Shown here: positions 46,401 to 63,684 of the stretch, piece after piece
Layout: every line of letters starts with the position of its first letter
How positions within the stretch are numbered: the first letter of the stretch is position 1
Source of the DNA: Litomosoides sigmodontis
Taxonomy: Eukaryota > Nematoda > Chromadorea > Rhabditida > Onchocercidae
Assembly: GCA_963070105.1 (NCBI GenBank)
Contig: OY718806.1
Location: 5,911,865-5,975,864, forward strand
Length of the DNA stretch: 64,000 bases
Direction of reading: 5' to 3'
Translations under genes and position numbers: made by a program
The notes under the pieces: generated by a model
Databases searched by the model: none
Told to the model about the DNA's origin: nothing
What the model saw: only the letters and a program-made list of their open reading frames with translations

Positions 46401-48872
46401 ATTTATCACTGATGGTGAAGGAGAAAGATATTGAATACCAGGCATATATCTCTCAATTATCTGAAAATAGTTTCAAAACTTGATGAATTTTTTTTACGCT
46501 TTGGAAAATTTCCTCATATGATGGATTGCACATTTCAGAGTCGACGGATGCTTGTTCTTCGTCGTTTACTTTCAAGCTATCCCTTCAAAAAATCACTTCT
46601 GTTTTGCGAATGTTGCCATGACATTCCTCCCCTTTACAGAGCTAATCTGTGGAGTGCATTGTTAAATATATATTGGGATGTTGAGAAACGTTTAATGGCA
46701 GTTGATACATTGTCTCCTCATTCTTCTGATCGCCAATTATTGGTCGATATTCCTCGTTGCCATCAGGTTATGTTTGAGTAAAACAATTACACAGAAGTAT
46801 GTGTCACTACCTGGTTTTTTTTACAACGAAAACTGTTTTTAGCAACAACTCACTGCGTATGATTTAATTAATTTTCCACAAAAGTTTTCATGCCTTTGCA
46901 AATAATGTGATTTATGTGCTCCAGATGTGAGCAACAGAAGTGGATTTTTTTTTCTATTGTTGAGAAGACTGTCATATGGCTTTTGCAATTTTCATTTGTT
47001 TTTTTTTTGAATGCGACTATGAACACAAGTTATCATGCTACTCATGTCCAATTGCACCGTGCCTGACAGCACAGTTTTCTTCTATTATTGTTAGTGTAAC
47101 GTGTCTTTTGAATACAACGACTTAATGGCTTTTTCAGTATGATGATTTGATGGCTTCCCCCATTGCTCATCGCAAGCTAAAGCGTCTTTTAAAGGCATGG
47201 CTCCTTTTACATGAAAACTATGTTTATTGGCAAGGTTTAGACTCTCTAGCGGCTCCATTTCTTGTCCTTAACTTCACTCATTTAGGTACCAATTTGCATT
47301 TGCAGAATGGATTTTATGATAGAAATATTTAATTGTTAGCAATGTCATGGTGTTGAACAATGCAAGTTAAAAGTTTGTGTGTTTTATTATAATTGAAAAG
47401 TATGTTGACTTACACGATTTTCAGCTAGTGCATATTCCTGTCTGGAATCGTTCATCAACCTGTATTTGCATGACTTTTTCCTGCGAGATAATTCATCTGT
47501 TGTGCAAGGTCAGAATGGTTGTTTTGTGTTTTTTATTATTAACGATATGCGATCCGTTTGATCCAGCTAAATTGCAGAATATTTGGCAGTGTTTTTTCAT
47601 CTTTTGGCATTTATGGATGCAGCATTATATGCACACCTCTCCCTTATGGATTTTCGTCCTGAGTTGTTTGCTATTCCATGGTTTCTAACCTGTTTCGCTC
47701 ATGTATTACCTCTGCATAAGTTATTTTATGTACTGTTTTTTTTTCATTTGATGTGCAGTGTTTCAAACTTTTTTATACAATATTTTTTGTAATTGAGGTC
47801 TAAACTTTGTAGTGGACATTGTTTTCTTAATATATTGATAGCTTGATTTTGCTCCGTTGTTAGGTTTGGGACGTTTTGTTATTGTCGGATTCATCTTTTC
47901 CATTATTTGTTGGACTTGCAATCATGGACCAGTTGCGGGCCGGGCTTATTACTACTCATTTCAATGATGCGATTTTACTTTTCTCAGATCTCCCAGGTTT
48001 GTTTTGTCCAAAATTTTATGACGGTTTCTGCTGTGTCTTTAATTTTCATCGATGTTCATTACCAGATCTAAATATGGAACGTTTGGTTCGGTGTTCACTG
48101 TATTACTACAATACTGTGCCAGCATCATGCACCTTCAGACAATATGCATCGAAACATGTTCGAGAGGAGTATACAATGACACATTATACTGTAACGGAAC
48201 TGAACGAGTTTTGTTGTCCACGAATATCAGCAACTGATGTCGTTCGTCTCATTGAACATTCTTCATTACTTGTTATCGATGTCCGTCCTCAATACGAGTA
48301 AACCATGTTTTATATATTTCTCACAGTCTATTCTGAGCGTATTAATATATGTTTCCGATGTAGATACGTTGAAATTTTCAGGTATTCTCGTGGTGCTGTT
48401 GTGGGCAGTGTGAATTTGCCTCCTTATGGTGACGAAGATACGTTGGATACCGTTAAAACAGCATTAATGAACGCCCAATCAGCAGGTCATCTCGTCATTA
48501 TAGTTGATAACGAACATTTGCAGAGGGCTAAAAAGGTTACCAGTTTTTTAATGATTTGATTGTATTACCAATTTTTCAAAATATGTAAGGCAAAAAAAAG
48601 CTAAAGGTTAGTGCGAACAGCATCCGCCTTTTCGTTGATACTTTGTCAGTTAGGTCATCCAAATACCTATTAGGATGGTGATGTAGACATGTACTCATCA
48701 AAGGAGAGTAGTATCATTCTAAAAGTAACCCTCTAGATTTCGATAAAACTAATTGTTGTTTGTGCAGATATCAAAGTTATGCGTGCTGGAAGGATACAAT
48801 CGTGTATGTGTTCTGGATGGCGGTGTCCAAAAAGTTCGCTCTATGCACGATATATTTTGCATACCTGCTTGA
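43492..48872 (+). CDS. TBCK: TBCK: TBC1 domain-containing pseudokinase with rhodanese-like domain
   Basis: TBCK is a Rab GTPase-activating-type protein tied to mTOR signalling and endosomal traffic. Eighteen exons: 43492-43699, 43886-43958, 44460-44580, 44641-44829, 45060-45129, 45475-45629, 45709-45849, 45924-46072, 46141-46240, 46328-46441, 46539-46766, 47138-47285, 47425-47508, 47578-47729, 47864-47996, 48066-48297, 48382-48535, 48768-48872, about 851 residues (human about 893). The N-terminal kinase fold ([42 protein letters not shown]) lacks HRD and DFG ([16 protein letters not shown]), so it is a pseudokinase. The TBC domain keeps both catalytic fingers, VDIPRCHQ (Arg513) and YWQG (Gln548), with [16 protein letters not shown] further on. 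The C-terminal rhodanese-like part ([25 protein letters not shown]) has no catalytic cysteine. Intron 10 uses a GC donor (CAG then GCATAT), fixed by the conserved EYQ-SRR join. The exon 7/8 junction and the exact start are least certain; the frame is open upstream to 43333. Confidence 0.9.
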
Positions 48873-50178
48873 GAATGCTTTCAAAAATATTTATATCATC
48901 GTTATGGTTGAGAACAATGGTGACATTAAAGAAATTTTTAAAATATGATACCCGAAACACTATATACGTTTAGATTAACTGCGTTGTGAGTGCTTGGAAA
49001 GTTTCTGTGGTAATTTGATAAATTACGGCTTTTACTCTGTACATAAATTGAAATGTTCTTTTTGTTAAAATATATATTTCTCTTTACCCTATCATATTCA
49101 CCTTTCCATCATCGTAAATTAAAGATTTTAGGTGGCACGTATTTGTTGATTTTGCTTATTTTATTGCGACGATGCAATATCGATGAGAAAGTGACTAGCT
49201 TGTCATCATTCTTCGCGATATGTGTCTAAAAATACTAACCTCTTTTGAATGGAAAATTGTGTCATCACCGAATGTTCAACTTTTTATATATAGAATTGCT
49301 GGACCTGACAAATAGGTTTATTGTATGTGGAATCAATATATCTGGTCGAACAATAATAAATAACAATAAATAATGTACACACATTACAATTCTACAGATG
49401 TAGTTGTGGGGGAGTTGTTTGTAGGATATGAAATGTTTCAAGCATCTTTAATATTTTGTTTAAATACCTCTGGCATATTTTCGTCCCTGATATTTCTAAA
49501 TATGTTATGTAAGATTCAAAAGGATGCTAAAATTGTTTAATTAGATATACGAGATTTTGTAACGTGGTCAGAAAAGAAAATAAAGCGATGTGATGTGAAA
49601 TTAGGACAAGTAGGAAGGAACTAAGCAGCTGTGTCATAGATGAAAAGAAGACCTGTCAGTATTTAGTTTTATTTCAATCAAAAAAAATGATGCTTGGGGC
49701 AAATTAGTGCAGTTGCTGGTGAATCAGTTTCTTTTTAATTGGTCTTCATGCGCAACAAATTTCGATTTCGAACAAAGTCATTATAGTCCATTCGTTCTAT
49801 CGTTAAGTGTCAGTTAAAGTGTATGCAGCAGAGTTTCGTTTTAAAATCTGTTTTCATAAATTTGAAATAAGTTTTTTTTTCATATGAATTCATCTACTGA
49901 TTAATCCAAGTAAGCTACAATTTCCACTTTCGTTTCTTTTACGGAGGTCAATATCACTTCAGAGTTGGTTTTCAGTTTTCTTCCGAGTTTCTTCATGATA
50001 ACAGGCAAAAGAATTTATTTATACGGCACGAAAGAAAGGCTGCTGCAGAATTTACTATTCATAACAATTTTTCAATTTTTACTACGCTTTGCATAATCAC
50101 ATCTTAGTCACTTATATAACAAAAGAATTTTAGAATGCAAATGCATTACTGCAACGAACGGAACGAAAAGAGTAACAG
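48873..50178. other. Convergent intergenic region between TBCK and the lipocalin cluster
   Basis: The 3' flanks of TBCK (plus) and lipocalin 1 (minus) meet here. No coding exon seen. AATAAA/AATAAT-type words occur on both strands (for example near 49355-49375), consistent with two 3' ends, but no cleavage site can be fixed. Confidence 0.5.
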
Positions 50179-52531
50179 CTAACGACCTGCCCCAGAAAAT
50201 GTTGGCGTGTACTGACACTGACTGTAATCCACAGGAGAGATCATGTTGAAAGCTTTCGTCATCACATTTATGTAGTCTGAAAGGCACATTCGCTAATCAA
50301 TTTCGATCTATCGAAATTGGAATCCAAAAAAATCAAACTGAAAACGGTATTTGCTTCTACCGATTATCAGCTGCGGTATCTATTTGGCAGTCTTGTTTTC
50401 TATTTCCTATTCCATCAATTATAATTCATCTATTTGAAAAAATCATTGTATCATTTCTGAAGTTTTTTTCTTGACGAAATTTTGCAGTCGACCAACAATT
50501 TTTTACTTACTGTTATCTTCCAGAAATTGTAATACGTTTCGCATGTGCTGGCTGCGGAATCTTTCTGGATCTCGGGCAATCACAAACACAGGAAATCGGA
50601 CCCAATTTGATACAATTACATAGTCATACTGATTGTATTCGTTTAGCGGCCCCTTTTTTATTACCCAAACTGCAATGTAAAAATTTACGAACATTCTTCA
50701 TGAGGCGAAACTCACATTGTATATATTCTCTAGTGCTTATAAATCTGAAAACAATGAATTCTAAAAGGAAGGCCTAATTTTTTTCCACAATCAAAAGTTG
50801 TAAAGTATAAATCGGGTTTCATTCATCGTGGTCTTGTTAGATAACGTGACTTATGAATGAATGAATTAATTACATGGCTCTGAATCCGGTGAATTACTAT
50901 TATGCAGAACGAACTGCCCAGTGTCGCCTGACTTGAATCCATAACCAAGCGAGAAACGAGGTGGACCATTGGCATTCCCTTCACGGTAAAACTTTAAGAT
51001 TGTAAATGTTGCGCTATATGTGTTGTTCGTGAGAGCTCCAACTGCAAAAAATAGTTTTTTAGCTTTCATAAAAATTTAAAACTGTTTAGGTTGGTTATTT
51101 CTGGCCCGCTTTTTCATTTTTTGCATAAATGACTTAATAGACTATTTTCTTAGTTTCCATTAATTAAAAGAATTTGGTATAATTTATTTCAAGTCATTTA
51201 AAAGCCACTATTATTAGTTTTTCATATTATTACTAACAAGAATTAAATTTATAATCGACAATTTGAACAAACAAAACATACAGTGGGATACTGTGCATGC
51301 TTCACGGATAACATGAGGACTGTTGATGACCTAAAATTTTAATTGCATAAAAATCGCACTAGTGGAAATTGCATTCTGTTCAAAATTTGTAATAACCTAC
51401 CTGGAACCAGCGACCCATCATGCGAGCGACGTCTACATTTTCAGCTGCTGGATGCACAGCTCGAAAAACATCTTTTGCCAAATTTTTAGCGTAACCTTTT
51501 GGCACCAAGCGGCTGATCGATGACCCCAAAAGGGTATTCGCTGGTGGAATCATTTGTGGGAATAACTGACTTACCTAAACCAATTACGGATACTTCTTTC
51601 CATGAAGATATCAAAAGAAAAGGGAGTGGGAAATGTTCGACAGCAATATGGCCTACGAAATATAACCGTGAAAAAAATTATGAATGAATATTCTGTGTAT
51701 TTAATTAAGTTATAAATTAGTTTTGAAATCAAGGGAAATTTTGGGCTCTAAATACTGTGAAATTGAAAAAAAGACAAAAGCAAACAAACCAAATAATTGA
51801 AGTTGCTAAGACCAGGAATGGTGTTCACACCTGGTATGGCTGGTACGTCCTGTGGTCCAGGAAAAGCTGGTACTGGTATTGGAGCCAAACCAGGAATCTG
51901 CCCACTAGCAATACCTTGCAAATCGATGCGGTTCTGGTTTGCTTCAGATATCACCGAGTTTATATCATCATTTTGAAAGGAACTAGATGCTTGTGGTTTG
52001 TACCTTCTACCATCGAAATCAGTTGATAGTCCTAATTGATTTAAAACGCTGTCCGCTATTTCGCTTATTTTTGCTAGTGTGATTTTATCCTGTAAATTAA
52101 AATTTATGAAATTAGCGATTTTTTACCAGTTAATACTGCAATTTTCTTCTCTATATTATGTATTTGAGTTATACCTATGTTATAACTCAAATTATTTCAA
52201 CTAAAAACATTGTGTCTACTTTGATAAGAACAATTTATCAAACAACTATTAAATTTAACATGCAAACCTGTTTGGTAAGCACAATACTTTTGCCAAATGG
52301 CTGAAATGTGGAATTAGCTTGTTTGCTATCTCGAAAAAATTTTGGAGATGGCCTTAGCGAAATTGGACCTTCGGCATTCGCTGAAGAGCGCTGTTGTTGG
52401 GTGTTGTTGAGAATGAGCTGTGAGTAGGACAAGGGTAAGTTTATCCACGAAAGGAAGTTAAAGATTAAAATAAAAATAGTGCCCACTGTAGAAGAACGAC
52501 TTAAAGAAGAAGCAGTCATTTGGCTCATCAA
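50179..52531 (-). CDS. Secreted lipocalin-family protein 1
   Basis: About 403 residues. Exons: 52531-52268, 52089-51790, 51574-51401, 51330-51282, 51041-50874, 50669-50511, 50276-50179, all in phase. The N-terminus has a hydrophobic signal peptide (GTIFILIFNFLSWINLPLSYS). A second Met (52519) could be the real start. A long low-complexity linker follows, with a Pro/Gly-rich run IPGLAPIPVPAFPGPQDVP. The lipocalin part begins at VDVARMMGRWFQ (G-x-W at about residues 242-244), which is the family's first conserved block. Later come VIVSNWVRFPVFVIARDPERF and FNMISPVDYSQCQY with cysteines suited to disulfides. Lipocalins bind small hydrophobic ligands in a beta-barrel; several C. elegans LPR lipocalins act in apical extracellular matrix. 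The ligand is unknown. It is one of four tandem paralogues and is closest by eye to the partial gene at the right edge. Confidence 0.8.
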
Positions 52532-53949
52532 TGTTTGAAATGTTTTGAATTAGGTCATTAGTACGTACACAATCAGCGGTCTGTGTCTCCCCTCTTCTAA
52601 CACCGACACGTACTATTACGCTCTCCAAAAGAGGGTTATTTTGGGGTCTATGTCCCTTTTTCACCTCCTCTTATTGCCTACTGACTTTTGTCGTTTTAAC
52701 ACTTCAATATCCACATAATTCAGCGCTCTTTTTTTCCTATCGGTTCTTCATTTTCAAAGATTTTACTAATTCGCCACTATTCGACATTTCATCTAGCTCA
52801 AATATACTGACCTCAAAAATTTCTCCTTTGGGATAATTGAAGGTTCTAATAAGGGGTAATGCGCAGCACATGTTTTGTACATCTTTTTCAATCCTTTGGT
52901 GAATTGAATTTGAGTTAGGAATGACCCACATATCACACTTTACCGCTGTTATGAATTCAAAAAAAATGTTATTTGCATGTGTAGGAGAATTAATATAGTG
53001 GCGGCGTCCTCAAGAACATTTCTCAGTGATTTTCGATTAGTGCAGGAGGTCAGCAGTGTTTGAGAGAAATATTCACTTTCATTGTCATTTAAACGCTTCT
53101 ATTTTAATGGGTTATATAAATGTAAATGCATGTAATGGCTGCAATTATTTATTTCTCCTGGTAGGAAATGGATATATCAATGAGCGCAGTGTAAAACATA
53201 CGTTTTGCACTTCTTTGTATCTTTATTGAATAAATGCATTATTATAACATCAAATAGTCTGAAGATGAACGTTGAATGTTTCAATTCAGAGCACTATGTA
53301 CAGTGTTAATGCACATATTTTCGGCCTGGTGAATCTGACAAATTTAGGAAGAAATCTTCGAAACCTTCAAAGAGAAAATATTTTCGTTGTAAAATAAAGG
53401 ACTAACAATTTGAAAATATTTTAAAATAGGGATGTCGACGGAATGAAAAGCTAAATAAGTTAGTAGGAAAATGCAACGGAAGGAGACAGTTCGAAGTAAC
53501 GTATGTATTATTTAATTATATGTATTTTTCGGTGTAGATAAAGAAAATCAGATACTTGGAATGAACCGCAGACGACAAACGAGAAGTACCCGGCAGACAC
53601 ATTTGCAAATGCTAATTTATCACCATAAGTACTGTAACACTAAAAAAACCTGTTGTAGTTTCAAATCGCAGCAGAGATCATTAATGTGATCAATTTGGAG
53701 CTCGACACAAATTTTCAGTTCAACTTGATTAGAAAGAGGTCGAATATGGAATCCTTTTTACACTAATTATTCAGTGTGTGACTACAGAACCAGTAGCATT
53801 CGTGATAAATTGTGCTAATTTTCAGCATTAAAAACAAGAAAACTGGATGACAAACAAAAGTTGGTTGGATAACTCATCGTAACAAAGTTTTCTTTTAAAC
53901 AAATATCATGCAACATTATGCCATCTACGACAACACTGTTGAAGATCTA
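52532..53949. other. Intergenic between lipocalins 1 and 2
   Basis: About 1.4 kb without a supported exon. It should hold the promoter of lipocalin 1 and the 3' UTR of lipocalin 2. The open stretch 52737-52931 (minus) has no recognised motif. Confidence 0.5.
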
Positions 53950-57909
<3,960 letters not shown>

Positions 57910-58882
57910 ATATTTACCGTACCGGTGATGCTTTCTCTACATCAACTATAAAAGTGTATCGTCTGTTCCATCAACCTAAATGGCTTTTCTTATTTCAGAA
58001 ATTGATGGAAGCATTGGCAATAATAATTCCAAGATAAAACATACACGACTGCTCTCATCTGACCAGTTTAAGTAGCTCAGAACACTAACAACTAAATGAG
58101 ACCACTAATTAAACTCGCAAAAGCTAATATGATGAATCGTTACAAGCAGTCAAATCAGTTGATAAATTGAAGAAACATTTGATGCGCAGCGCTTTGAAGT
58201 TTTTTTGAGATGAAGTTAAAATGAAGTAGTTGCATACTGAAGAGTGCACTTGGCCGCGATAGTCCTGACGACATGTTTGAGATTTTAAAAGATATTGTAA
58301 GACAGTGCTAAGAATCAATTAAAGCTTGTAAATTCTTGAAAAAAATTATCTATCTGAAAATGTGAATGAGAGAGAGAGAGGGGAAAGGGAATCGATGGAA
58401 ATGCCGGAAGGAGGGAGAGACGTCGTAGCAAGTGACCCCCAATTGGAAAATAAGTGGAAAGAAGGAAACGCTGGACGGTAGCTGCAATTGCTGCATATTT
58501 GTGCGTCACTTCAAACTAGCGCATTAGGCCATTGCCCTTTGGTGACACGTTTATCGAACACGGATAATACATTGCCATCATCATCAGTTCAGTCGTAATC
58601 CACACGACAGAGAAAACAGAAAGACGGACAAACGGACGAAGGGACAGGTGGGCGGACACCCTACACGGAGAGAAAGACAGACGGTATGTGGGCAAACATA
58701 TCTAAATGGGAATGTACTAGCAAACAGCCAGGAGAGAGACATGCCAAGGGCTGAGACACATCAGAAGCGAACGGAACGACAATATAATATTCGTTTGGTG
58801 GTGTCACTCGGATAGCACTTATATATATCTGTGTATGTGCGTGTGTGTGCGTGCGTGCGTGTGCGTGTCGACAGCGATAAGG
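57910..58882. other. Intergenic between lipocalins 2 and 3
   Basis: Upstream of lipocalin 2. It contains a GA-rich patch near 58368-58400, a degenerate A/G-rich tract (GGACAAACGGACGAAGG-like words, 58610-58690) and a GT/GC alternating tract at 58822-58868 just below the lipocalin 3 stop. No exon seen. Confidence 0.55.
58822..58868. repeat. GT/GC alternating microsatellite
   Basis: A mixed GTGT/GCGT tract, a potential Z-DNA-forming sequence, in the 3' flank of lipocalin 3. Confidence 0.8.
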
Positions 58883-61872
58883 TCAGTGGCCCTGCATGAG
58901 CTTCTGTAGTGCCAGTTGCGGATTCTGAAGCATTTCTCTTATTGAGCTGTGGGCGTCCGCTCCAAGCGAGGAGCCAAATAGTCCGGACTTGTTCGCTGCT
59001 TCTAGTTTCGCCTTTTTTGCCGCTTCCTGATTTTTCAACACCCTGTAAAGCAGCTCTCTCTTCCAATTTGAAAATTAACCATTTCAAAAATTGTAGACAC
59101 AATTCCCCGAGCAACAACGAAAGCAGTGTTGTTCATTTTAAAAATTCACGATTATCTCATATTTGAGGAATGAAAATTTCTTTTGGATGAAATTGCTTGC
59201 ATGCATTTCTCGAAAGAGTAGAAAAAATGGCTAAATTACAATACGTTTGTTGTCTTTATGGTCATTTCATTATTTTAAATTGTTAAATCAGTTGCACAAA
59301 AGGGCCTACTGTTCGTAGATGAATGATCTCTATGCATTCCATCAAATATCGAAATTCATGACCAAAATTGGGATGTTTAAGAGCTCCTTACACTAAAACT
59401 TCTTGACAAGCCGTGACTCCGAACAATTTTTTAGTGACTCCTACCTCTACTTCCAAAAATACTCACCGTACCGATAATTGAAATCTACGCTATGCGAATT
59501 TTGAAAAAGTGTCAAAAGACCAAGTGTAATAATGGAGCAGCAGGAAGAAGTGAAGATAACTTAATTTCAGGATTATTCTGTGCATCGTTCAGGTAGAAAC
59601 AAGCATTGCATTAAGTCATAAAATAATACTACACATTCGAAGAAAGAAACATGGAAAGTTTGTTGGACTTGTTGTTCAAAAGAATTGTTTTGTTTTAGGA
59701 GATGAAACTTTAAGCGCAAGGAACGATTTCATCGGCAAAAATTTGCAGAAATAATAAAATCCTTGACTAATCCGATTGGATTCAGATTTTCAAGAGAGTA
59801 ATAGAGGTTCCCCAATGACTGGTGGTTAAAAATGATTGATTTCAATCGCTGTTGAAACATACCGTCGAGCAAACACTTCTTCTTCGGACGGCCACTCACA
59901 ATCGGCACCCTGGTAAATAAGTCTTGGAGAATTCCAAAAAACTTTTTTCCCGAATCCAGCATGCTCAAGAAATTTCACAACTTCTTCGTTGTATTTCTGA
60001 AAATAGAACTTGGAGTTACAGAACAACACCATGCACGTTTGAAGATTTAATTTATAGGAAGTAAAAAAAAACACAAATCAGTGATTGGATTACTTGATAA
60101 AATATCTCTGGATTGCGAGCGTAAACGCTTAGTGATAGCCTATTCGCATCAGTAACAACCATATACTGATATTCTTTGTCTTTTTCCTTTCCGTCTGTTG
60201 CATTTGTGTAATTTGGACCAACGCTGATTATATTAACTGGAATGAATTCTCAACAAATACTAGTACTGTTACTTCAATAATAGAGCGTCAATGTGTGATT
60301 ACATATCACATTTCGAATACAAATTTTACTCACACTGCCGAGGATAAAAATATTCTTCAGTATACATCCAGTACTGTCCGGCACCAACTTTATTCAGATC
60401 TCTTTTGTAGGTTTCAAGTGGATCATTTTTTGTTGTCACTCGATAAGCTTCTTCGATTGAAAATCCGTCCTCACCCATTACCGAATTTGGCTTGACTGAA
60501 ATTTAAACATGATTAAACTGCTGCTATTTGCTTAAGTGACAAGTGATATGGATTGAGCATGGAACTTTTATACAACCGGTAACTGAAAAGTTTATTCGAG
60601 ACACAGAGCAGCGGAATGTTTGTTAATAAAGCTTCACAGATAATAAATATATCACTGAGATCAAACTAGTGATAATACGCTGTTGTAACAATTCAACTAT
60701 TACGCAAACAATTTAAAAGACTTACAATACGCAACTGCACAGAACATGTCCGCCTTATGCACGTCGAAACTTATTGCGGCTTTATACACCTGTAACATGC
60801 ATACTCCTGAAAACTAAGCAGCAAAGAAAAACCAATTTTTATATTGTCTATGAAATTTTGCAGCCATTCTCAATATAAAATTCTCCTACTAATACAGTGG
60901 CCGGATGATTTGCATAGTAAAACACTTGATGAATACTTACAACAGTATTAAATGTTTCACCGATAAAAGTAATAATACCTTACTAACATCAAAAAATCAA
61001 GTTTACTGAAATTCCTGTTCTCATGCACCATTTCCGGTTAGTTTTACGCTCCGTTATTAACTTTAAAACCAATTAATATAAGAAAAAAGTTTTGTCTTCA
61101 GTTATGACAGTTATGAGATAGTTACGTATGCAATGGCTGATAGCAGTGTAGATATTTTAAATGTTTACCGGAAAAGCGCATCAAAGAAAAGCATAGACAT
61201 CTTGCTATGCTGATACAGGTATAAAAATGATAACCTGATACCATCGACCCATGATTTGCGAAGATGGCACATCAATGGTTTCAACATTATTTTGCATCAT
61301 ATTGCTTATACCGCCAATGATTTCGGCTATAGCATTGATATCCATCTAAAAACTGCTAACGCACTGAATAAGGAAGCTAATGGCTCAAATACTAAAAAGT
61401 TAATTTTGTTTCCAATCAACTTTACTGCTACAGTTGCTGCAGTGATCCCAACAGTTTGTTATTGAATACAAGGTAAGGAAGTAGGAAGACATATAAGTGC
61501 AGTAATAAAATCACGACACTTAGAAATGTGTGGCAATGGCTTATTATCACTGCCACTGTGAAAGAAGAAAAAGTTGAATCAATTTCTTACTAACAACGGT
61601 TATCCTACTAGTTGATATCAAAAGATCGCTATGTATTCCGAACTTAGAGTTTTTAATCATGCTGACGATTGTGACCTGTGGATGAATGGTAATTGTCGAA
61701 AACAAATAAACAACCATTTCAAAAAACGTGAACAAATACATACTTGCAGAAATTATTTAAAAAATTTGCAGTTCATACGAAGCTGAAAAACTGTAAATCG
61801 GCTTACCGGATTTTCCCCAATGCTTTCCACATAGCTTACAATAAGAATAGAAAACAAGAATAATGATATCAT
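58883..61872 (-). CDS. Secreted lipocalin-family protein 3, with distinct C-terminal tail
   Basis: Exactly 279 residues. Exons: 61872-61807, 61345-61235, 60789-60726, 60495-60334, 60236-60094, 59996-59863, 59042-58883; all phases close. The first exon encodes just a signal peptide (MISLFLFSILIVSYVES, then IGENP). The second leads straight into IDVPSSQIMGRWYQ (W57), so this member lacks the long N-terminal extension of its neighbours. Conserved later blocks: MFCAVAYCK-like strand with two cysteines (the second codon split by the intron), FNIISVGPNYTN, EYQYMVVTDANRLSLSVYAR then NPEIF, and KYNEEVVKFLEHAGFG. In place of the usual INAF/FNM ending it has a charged Ala/Lys/Glu-rich tail (KNQEAAKKAKLEAANKSG) that ends LALQKLMQGH. 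One N-glycosylation sequon (NYTN) is visible. It is the most divergent member of the cluster, and the role of the tail is unknown. Confidence 0.82.
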
Positions 61873-63684
61873 CTTATAGAAGGGCTGCTGTGTGATGAAT
61901 TGAACAATAAATGGTATTGTGTTGTGTGGAGTTGTATCAATGGGGTAAGGTTGATGACCTATGAATTAAATTTTATTCATCTATTCACTGATCCGATTAG
62001 ACCTTGAAATTTGTAATGTTAAATTTGGGTTAGTATTCCCTCTGCCACTCCTTTTTACAAGAACCACTGATTTTTTTTACGAGATACCATTCGCATGCAC
62101 ATGACATTCGTTCTCAAGTATTTCAATGCATGTAATCCAACCTTTGTTCTTTTAAACTCCTACCCTTAATTTGCAGTATTTTAGGTAAACTTTACCTTAT
62201 CTGTGAGATTTTTTTTTATACACACGAAACTCTTGGCTTATCACCAATTTTTTAAGTACAAAAAGTTCATTTTGTATACTAGTAATCATTTCCAATGAAT
62301 AGAATAATATTAAGTACAGTAATTATTCCAACTTCGTCACACACAACGTAATTTAGTCCTATTCAGTAAGTTTCTTTTACAGCTAAAACTCCACGAAGAA
62401 TCCAATAAAAATCAAACTAGATTTGTTCATTACGGTGAAAGTCATTCTAAGACTGGGACTTACGCATGTTATGTAACTGAGGCTGTTAGCAAGGGATAAA
62501 AGTTAGTTTCTAATTATTTAAGTGGTTTTTAGATGACAAGAGTAAAGTCGGACGATATTTTTCATCAGTTTTGTTTGATGTTGGATATTCTGGAATTACC
62601 TCTCCACGGATATAATATAAGGAACAGTGGTCTCTCCAAGAATAACTGAATTAGCTTTCTCTTATTTCTAATAATTTCAAAATATTTTCACCATTTTTCT
62701 GTGAATTAAGATCGTGATATCACATTTCCAAACAATAAGTTGTAGCGTATTTTAGGGATAGAACTGTAGGATTCTTTTTGTAACAGCAACAATGGTACAA
62801 CATTCGAAGTGTATGTTTGATGCAAATGCTCTAAAAGCAGTAAAATAAGTCTCAAAATATTTAATAAGCAATGAAAATTATATCACAGAACTTCAGGGCA
62901 GAAACAGATTAGTTGTAATTCAATGAAGAACACATTCAAAGCATATTACATCTGTCAGATTTTTCCATAATGTTTCACAAATGACCCTAAGTACAGCTTG
63001 ATAATCACTTATCCTGCACAAAAATTTCGTCTTTTAACAAGCTTTCAACTACATAATTGGTACCTGGCAAATAATTGCAATTTTTAACACAAGACACAGA
63101 CAGACACAACTAATTAATGGCTCCGTAATTGCGAAACGAAAGCTAAATATTCACTGGGCCATAGTCAAGTTACAAAGTGAACAGACTTTGGCAGGCATAA
63201 TTTAGCCGTATCTGAATTTCTCGACGAAACAACGGAGAAAATTACATTAAGTCTTTTTTGTTGGATAGTTTCGACTCTTTTTTATTAATTTTGATTCTCT
63301 GTATGATTGGGAATGATAGAGTTACTACCCATGTTCTTCTTGGCCAAAAGGTATTTTAGCTGACGTTTCAGTTCTCTCTAAGTAATACAGTTATGTCATA
63401 AAGTTAGAATTAAAAGAACAAATGGATTTTAACAAGTTTGTAAATAATATAAATGAAGTTCATCAAACTTCAGCTGTTTTTAATTCGTTTTTCGCTAATA
63501 GAAACAATAATTTCGAACTTCACAAAGATTGAAAACGAGGGGTATCAGTATTTTTATCTTTTTCAAACATAATTTTGCTCGTCCTTCGATCTTCCGAAGG
63601 ACAGCTTAAAAGATATATTTGCAATGTAAACTACTCAGATAAAGCCAGTAAAAAAATAAACTCGTTAATAATAAGCAACAAAAT
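61873..63684. other. Intergenic between lipocalins 3 and 4
   Basis: 1.8 kb of AT-rich DNA with no supported exon; presumably the promoter of lipocalin 3 and the 3' UTR of lipocalin 4. Confidence 0.55.
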
